From Halichondria panicea (Eukaryota; Porifera; Demospongiae; Suberitida; Halichondriidae), in assembly GCF_963675165.1 (NCBI RefSeq), contig NC_087379.1, positions 5,039,442 through 5,103,441 of the forward strand: a DNA stretch of 64,000 nucleotides. The letters run 5' to 3'. The notes under the pieces were generated by a model, which saw nothing but the letters and a program-made list of their open reading frames with translations, ran no database searches and was not told the DNA's origin. The position numbers were made by a program, and so were the translations under genes. Positions 59,101 through 64,000 of this stretch are shown piece after piece (position 1 is the first letter of the stretch; each line of letters opens with the position of its first letter).

Positions 59101-60850
59101 AATATACTGATGCAGAGTACGCATTAATGCTAGGACCCATGTTGTCGATCATTGTGTTCATTCCTGAAAAATTCATAGTGCATTCTAAAATACTGATGAC
59201 CCCAAATAGCGCAAGTTCATATTGCATTGCTGAATTTCCAATGAATGTAGAATTGGATATAACTGTAGTTGTGTCATGAATATAGAACACTCCTTGAGCA
59301 TATCCAACGTTGTACAAAGCAGTAATGTTAGAGAGTTGGGCTGTTCCATTAGAAATGCTTAAAACTCCACCACTACGAGCGGAATTGTTCGTAAACACTG
59401 TGTTTGTTATGAAAAGTGTGTGCTCTTGAATGTATATTGCTCCACCTCCAACCTTCGCTTTGTTTCTTGTAAAGATGGAGTTAGAAACTATCAAATAAAC
59501 TGATCGAATATAAAAACCTCCACCATACTTATATGAGACACTATTATTGTTAAATGTACAATTTAGGATATATACATTGCCATACCAAACACTAAAGCCT
59601 CCACCGTATGCTGCAACATTGTTTTTGAAATCACTGTCTGAAATAGACACATTGCCATATTCAACCATAATACTTCCACCACCTTGATAAGCAGTGTTGC
59701 TCATGAACCGGCTGTTGGAGATCGAAAGAGCACCAGTTTCAACTAAAATTACTCCACCATAACCATTTATAGAATTGTTATCAACAAAATCACTTCTGGA
59801 AATTGATAAATTATTGCCGGACCTCGTACCAAAAATTGCCCCTCCGCCACGTATCCCATGGTTTCTGTTATTTGTTACAGTACAATTGGTCATTAAGAAA
59901 TCACTTGAATGTATAAACAAAGCTCCACCTTCTAGAGCTCTGTTGTTGGTTAGCGCACTGTTAGAAAGAGACAGGCTACCTTGAATAACTAAAATTGCTC
60001 CACCCAAGTCAGCACTGTTGCCATAAAAAGTACTGTTAGAGATCGTCAAATTGCCTCCAGCAGCAACAATAGCTCCCCCAATGTAGCCATCATATAGATC
60101 TATATCATACAATCCCTGGTTATTTGCTAGCTCACAATTGGCTATGTTAACAATGCCTTTGTTGATCAGAATGGCCCCATTAAGGTTTTCAATAAATTCA
60201 GTGTTACTGATACTGGCACGAGTAGCACTAATGAAAATTGCACCAGAATTTTGCTCAAATTTTCCTTCCTTAATTTTTACATTCTCCGATTCGACAAAAA
60301 GTGCTCTGCCAGAATTATTCAGAAAGATAACATTTTCAATCTGTGTGTTTTGGGCACCACTAACGGTTAGCACACCAATATCTTGTTTAGTGCCTTCAAA
60401 GCCCACAATATAGCTATCATATATGAAAACATTTTGTGTTGTGCTAATGCTCAAGCCTCGTTTAAAGTAGTCAAAGAACGGTGCATACTGAATGAAGAAT
60501 ATGTGATCAACGCTCAACTTTGTGATGTTTGAAAATTCGATTCGACTTCTTGTCTCATTGAATGTCAATACAGAATAATTGCAGCCAATTATCTGAACAC
60601 ACAAAAAATCATGAATAGTAAGCAATTGTGTGAGCACATGATCCCCTTCTAGAAATGTCAACGTGAGATTGGCCCTATCATCAGAGAATATATCTGCTTG
60701 AGCAAACTGGTCAAGAGTGGAGCAAGTGCCAATCGGAAATTCAGAACACAAGTCAATAGATGCAGTAGTATCAGGCACAATATGATAGTGCTGCGAACTA
60801 CAAACAATAGTTATGCAAATGCCGAGAAGTGTTGCAGCTAAACGAATCAT
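56186..60850 (-). CDS. Beta-helix repeat / multi-pass membrane protein, copy D, intact
   Basis: About 1554 aa in one exon; the start is taken at ATG 60850 (MIRLAATLLGIC), which begins a signal peptide. Residues about 90-800 form Pmp-like beta-helix repeats, with over a dozen GGAI/GGGF motifs alternating with FxxN (for example ISNSTFYGNSADLGGAI) and many N-glycosylation sequons. About 985-1085 is a Cys-rich juxtamembrane domain (CVCEC, CGECEQGLS, KCKEC). From about 1087 to 1420 come eight or so membrane segments, with ISWVNLDLGIETCF and DAYHAPFTPKHRYW conserved. The cytoplasmic tail is acidic, then Pro-rich (PAPPRPQAR), and ends VIEVTH. This is probably a cell-surface receptor or adhesin-like protein; the beta-helix is known from Chlamydia Pmp proteins, but the fusion to this membrane module is of metazoan type. 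Function unknown. Confidence 0.85.
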   Translation of the reverse strand: MIRLAATLLGICITIVCSSQHYHIVPDTTASIDLCSEFPIGTCSTLDQFAQADIFSDDRANLTLTFLEGDHVLTQLLTIHDFLCVQIIGCNYSVLTFNETRSRIEFSNITKLSVDHIFFIQYAPFFDYFKRGLSISTTQNVFIYDSYIVGFEGTKQDIGVLTVSGAQNTQIENVIFLNNSGRALFVESENVKIKEGKFEQNSGAIFISATRASISNTEFIENLNGAILINKGIVNIANCELANNQGLYDIDLYDGYIGGAIVAAGGNLTISNSTFYGNSADLGGAILVIQGSLSLSNSALTNNRALEGGALFIHSSDFLMTNCTVTNNRNHGIRGGGAIFGTRSGNNLSISRSDFVDNNSINGYGGVILVETGALSISNSRFMSNTAYQGGGSIMVEYGNVSISDSDFKNNVAAYGGGFSVWYGNVYILNCTFNNNSVSYKYGGGFYIRSVYLIVSNSIFTRNKAKVGGGAIYIQEHTLFITNTVFTNNSARSGGVLSISNGTAQLSNITALYNVGYAQGVFYIHDTTTVISNSTFIGNSAMQYELALFGVISILECTMNFSGMNTMIDNMGPSINAYSASVYFTGPTNFSSNHGIDINGGGLSATLSQIYFSRTGAITFFNNSADNGGAIFLGESLLYVCSQHLFVSHNTAQHGAGIYGYQSTIKFKCDDKKQNSEVVITNNYATHSGGGIWALGTTIQLLQSNVYLDHNSAAFNGGGMFLQQNSKIYLLKHGVDCTYDWCQVKLEIINNSALLGGGIFVADNSTGRGACRGGSSDKIVRTNYLDNILSDCFIQTINFHGSHESLDYVKTLLSGNTAKRSGNDIYGGLLDRCTVSPLAELYGLWNAEDYIRKTVNITSNSTISSDPVQVVFCTPTEIFTRKGELFRISVRAIDQVGNSLNATIHNSVVTDSGIGRLKEGQTEQTVGDMCTELEFNVFSEDNSALIELYAYGPCVNIGLSKNTFNVTFLPCTCPLGFQPSMSRIECVCECDVKLQSYIANCSNGFLRMETGIWIGVTNDTDGEIGYIVDNCPFDYCVKEPIDVSLKTSHEIDRQCAYNRSGVLCGECEQGLSLILATSKCKECSNTYLLLLIPFALAGIVLVTFILVFNITIATGNVHGLIFYANVLAANKAVFLPFDNVLTVIISWVNLDLGIETCFYDGGMSSQAKVLLQLVFPAYLFFLMLGIIVLCKYFDSISKLLSNANPVAALCTLFMLSYSKLLRFTISALQFNFLRYPDGSDELVWLYDANVRYFNPEHTTRFIASVVILTAGGLFTVLIFFGQWFPHCSKLKITKWTKNTKYIGFMDAYHAPFTPKHRYWLGLLLFSLIAYNIIAAFATDTYLPIISVGCIAIGICFFKLIVKKVHKTSLGDLIETLNLTILAYGTSYVREIKGNQYILANFSMSIAFILFLAIVCFHTHKYVLKKTNVWLKVINCFKSKRMMMDLNLRRRAANEQEIQHVLVGDEDNDVDIIDFINEQREPVDTTYNDRPENEEPGKYITPPIITPASRLDQLREPALDVLAPVTTEDYQPAPPRPQARNCSAVVTCTVIEVTH

Positions 60851-61169
60851 AATGGTTGTCACCACTCACCAGAGCTGTGAGTTTTTTCTTCCTAGCTATC
60901 AGTAATCTGAAAGTGCAATTGAGATGGAATTAATTCATGTATATTTAGTCTCTAGATATCGCTCGCCATGCATATGAATAAAGAATTGCAGCTACCTAGG
61001 TTAAATTTATGCTGTCTAGAATCATAATTAATTTTACCACACTCACTCTGAGGTCAGTAGTTCCAGTCCAATACCTTATTGCCAGTTGATGAGATTCAGT
61101 ACGTAATAATAACTTGGTAACTCACTTTCTTTTGCTCGGTGGAGCCGGCTTTTATACATTCATGAAGAG

Positions 61170-61710
61170 GGGAAGTTTTGCCTACGATCTTCAGAGGTGA
61201 CATTTGTAACTGTACAACCACGAAATGCTTCCATGTGTATTTAGTGAGTACGACACTTTCTTTTGCTTCCCTACAATCTTCAAAGGGGCTACGAATTAAG
61301 CGAGTTTCCTCCTTAATAATATGTTGCTGTACAGAGGTGAAATTTGTAACTGTACAACCATAAAAACGTTTCCTTGTTTTTTTTAGTGAGTACGACACTT
61401 CTTTTGCTTTCAATTTTATAAACAAAGTAGGGAATTTTCCGTCAATCCGATTGATATCTTCTTGCCAGTTGGATGAGATTTCAGTACGTAATAATAATCA
61501 ATGCACTTGGTAACTCACTTTCAGATATCTTTTTGCTCGGTATGGATATAATTATTCTAAAGATAAGTTTTGCGTACGATCTTCAAAGGGGGCCACGAAG
61601 TGAGTTTTCAATATTCGTTTGTTGCTATACAGAGGTGAAATTTGAAACTGTACAACTACGAAAACATTTCCTTGTGTATTTAGTGGGTACAACACTTTCT
61701 TTTATTCACA
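61170..61710. repeat. Three diverged direct repeats in the divergent promoter region
   Basis: AGAGGTGAMATTTGTAACTG followed by TACAACCACGAAA and GTGAGTACGACACTTTCTTTTG occurs at about 61192, 61335 and 61634. It lies between the divergently transcribed beta-helix D and 7TM copy 4. Could be repeated regulatory modules or a decayed transposon. Confidence 0.55.
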
Positions 61711-62090
61711 AAATATTCGTGGTTTTCGTGGTTGAAGGTCTGACCACAAATATTTTACCCACGAATGAAGCGACCTTGCCTACCTTTACCTGCACGGTGC
61801 AAGCTCCAACCACGAAAATATTACCCACAAAATGTCTCAATATTGCTGACCCACGGATATTTTGTCCCCAGAAAAATTACCTGCTATACAGTACATCACC
61901 ATACGGCAAATTTGTAAAATGTAATTCCCAACAGAAAAATTCGATTACTAACAAACTTATCATGCAATAGATTGATTTCAATACTTCACAAAAATGTGTG
62001 CATGTATGCAAATACAAACTAATTGGGTATAATAGTCAACAGTGGTATAACTTGTCACATAGATTGAATAGTGTATAATAATTAAGTTAA
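61711..62090. other. No gene; degenerate CCACGAAAATATT repeats
   Basis: Several inverted copies of (A)CCACGAAAATATTACCCAC suggest a decayed foldback element. The rest is the 5' flank of 7TM copy 4. Confidence 0.45.
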
Positions 62091-63038
62091 ATGAACTCAA
62101 CTGCTCTAAACAATTCTCTGGAGTTTCCTCTTTGGGTGCCACTGACTGCAGTTAATTTACTCCTCTTTCTAGGAGTGCTTCTTCCTACCACACTACTTCT
62201 GAATATTTCAGTGCTGGTTGCTTTAATTAAGAGCAAGGTCAAGCACAAGCCACTGCTAGTTCTTTTTGGATATCTTTTGATCGGTGTCTGCATTGACAAA
62301 CTAATTGTCTGTGTGGATCAGTGTGTGAACTCACCTGCGTCCATTCGTTACTGTCATTGTACAATATGGACGATAGTTCCATTACAAGCACCAAGAGCAT
62401 TCTTCACAGTGTACTCAATTGTAGCTGTGACCTGCCTGAGTGTCGTGCAGCTTCTCACAATGAAAGGGAAGCAAAATGGCTATAAAAGAAGTTTCTTTTT
62501 CACAACAATAACAGCTCTTGTAGCTATGTTCTGGACAGTTGTATATACTATCACCAACGGCTTGGCTAGGTATCCACTATTTTGTCATAAATTCTGTTAC
62601 GGCTATGATTCTCCGGATCCTGAAGGAAGAAATATTGTTTCAGATTCTTTTATTGCATATTCCTAGTTTTAACGATGACACCTGCCTTTATTGTTACGAT
62701 TCTAACTTCGATAGAGACCTTTCGAATATTCAAGAGGAGCTTCATTGTTAGATGTGAAAATAGAATTGAAACATCACTGAATCGACGAATGATATTGTTA
62801 CCTGTGCTAATGGCAGTTCTTCTAGTGTGCAATAGCATATACTAAGCATCTTTTCCACACTTTCACGGGTTATATTTTAAAGCAGGCTGGTGTGGAAGAG
62901 TTTTATGGTAACTGGGCTATTATCATAGAAAAATATCAGTTTTTTATTCTGGATATGCTGCATAGCTTGTCTTTTCCACTTGTATTCCTCTACCTGTACA
63001 CTAATGTTCGAAAGACATGGAAGAAGCTATTTTTGTGA
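62091..63038 (+). pseudogene. 7TM receptor-like protein, copy 4, broken
   Basis: Open for the first 191 residues (MNSTALNNSLEFPLWVPL through TM4 and into loop 2), more diverged from copies 1-3 than these are from each other. A deletion near 62660 (start of TM5) and a 2-bp AT insertion near 62838 destroy the frame; homology continues to the stop near 63038. Diverges from beta-helix D. Could be rescued only if the assembly is wrong. Confidence 0.75.
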
Positions 63039-64000
63039 AAAACGAACAATTATAAGCACTGAACCACATGAATACCATGCAGGTATATATGGTACATAGA
63101 TCTGTTTAATTTGTGCATGTAATACACTGTATGTATAGACAGTATAATTATATTCACACCTTTGTTTAGACCCTTCTGACAATCACATGTATATGTTGTC
63201 ATCTGACATAAAAATACTTTTGACAGACTAGCATGCTGTATTATATCAATTGGAGGATACACATGTATATACAGTGAGTTCAATGAGGATTAAGAGAAGA
63301 GAACGATTCTATGTGGAGTGCCATATGTTATAATTATCCATCAATATTAATAGGGTCGCTGGTATAGGACAATTCTTTACAATGTTGCTTGTCACTCTGC
63401 ATTTATTTGTTCAGTATAATTATGACACAATTAACAGCTAACTGTTAGAGTGAAAAACACTCTTTCATGTAACTTATAGTTTCAACCACTGAAGTATCTA
63501 TGATTCCGACAAATTAATCTTCAATAATAATAATTTTAAGCACATATATAATATCTATTTGAACATTTCAAAGCTAATGTTAAAGCTTGTTCTCCAGTTG
63601 ACACATTGTCAAGTAAATATGATTCCGCTTATACATGTCATGCTCCCGTCTGAGTGAGGTCCACCATAAAGGCTTCTCCCAGTATATATACCGGTGTTCC
63701 CACGGCTCAGCTTCAACTATATGCAAGTCACATGACTCACGTTTCTACGGGCCAGGAGGTTCTCCAGTGGGTTAAACGTAATAATTATGGCAAGATACTT
63801 AATTCGCACCTCCACACACATCTTGCCGTCACCCCACACAGATTTTCTGTCCTCCTCCGAGGGGATCTATCAGAGGTGGCAATATACTATTCTCCTGGTA
63901 CAGCTGCCTCATTATGTGAGATGGAGACCTTGCCAGGCACTTGGCTATTGCATGGAGTGGTTAGAACCTTGTGATGTGATTTTCGAGGCATCTTTGAGGA
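63039..64000 (+). other. 3' flank of 7TM copy 4 and an unrecognised open segment
   Basis: To about 63290 the sequence follows the 3' flank of the other 7TM copies. Then no feature until 63654-63974, where a frame is open (for example HRFSVLLRGDLSEVAIYYSP). It may be an exon of a gene running off the window, but no family was recognised. Confidence 0.25.

Noticed and set aside
56186-60850. Bacterial Pmp gene acquired by transfer or contamination
   Set aside because: Only the beta-helix resembles Pmp; the membrane half, glycosylation sites and eukaryotic flanking genes show a host protein.

Overview
The window looks like nuclear DNA of an early-branching animal, most likely a demosponge. It is AT-rich, its genes have short GT-AG introns, and it carries a recognisable orthologue of the animal gene DCAF17. 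It also holds several copies of a large receptor-like protein built from Pmp-type beta-helix repeats fused to a multi-pass membrane module, an architecture I recall from sponge, placozoan and cnidarian proteomes. The organism call is inference. No rRNA, tRNA, CRISPR array or bacterial operon was seen.

Layout. Positions 1-3660 hold one end of a Ginger-type DNA transposon (multi-exon transposase: integrase plus Ulp1-like protease), next to a separate repeat element (3661-5486). At 6892-8620 lies a decayed DIRS-like retroelement. Positions 8.7-21.9 kb and 46.5-63.0 kb are two arrays, inverted relative to each other, in which two unrelated gene families alternate: a 7TM receptor-like gene (317, 317 and 316 aa in the three intact copies) and the beta-helix membrane protein. 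In the left array they run fragment(+), 7TM(-), beta-helix A(+), 7TM(-); in the right array beta-helix C(-), 7TM(+), beta-helix D(-), 7TM(+). Three of four 7TM genes are open, but only one of the three full-length beta-helix genes (56186-60850, about 1554 aa) is intact.

Between the arrays lie the single-copy host genes DCAF17 (22.3-27.0 kb, +) and a glycosyltransferase family 92 gene (27058-28536, -), which converge tail to tail. The rest (29-46 kb) is repeats: further beta-helix fragments, a dead LINE, several TIR elements and nested transposons. One nest (41952-46298) is a TIR element carrying a second Ginger element (42586-46190); target-site duplications for both insertions are readable, and the empty site of the outer one survives at 54899-54904.

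The least expected signal is how the broken copies are broken. Most frame breaks I could resolve are insertions of a self-complementary 4-mer (AATT, TGCA, AGCT, TATA) or of the 2-mer TA. This was seen by comparing duplicate copies and by reading conserved protein motifs across the break. The same tetramers are very abundant in the non-coding DNA of this window.
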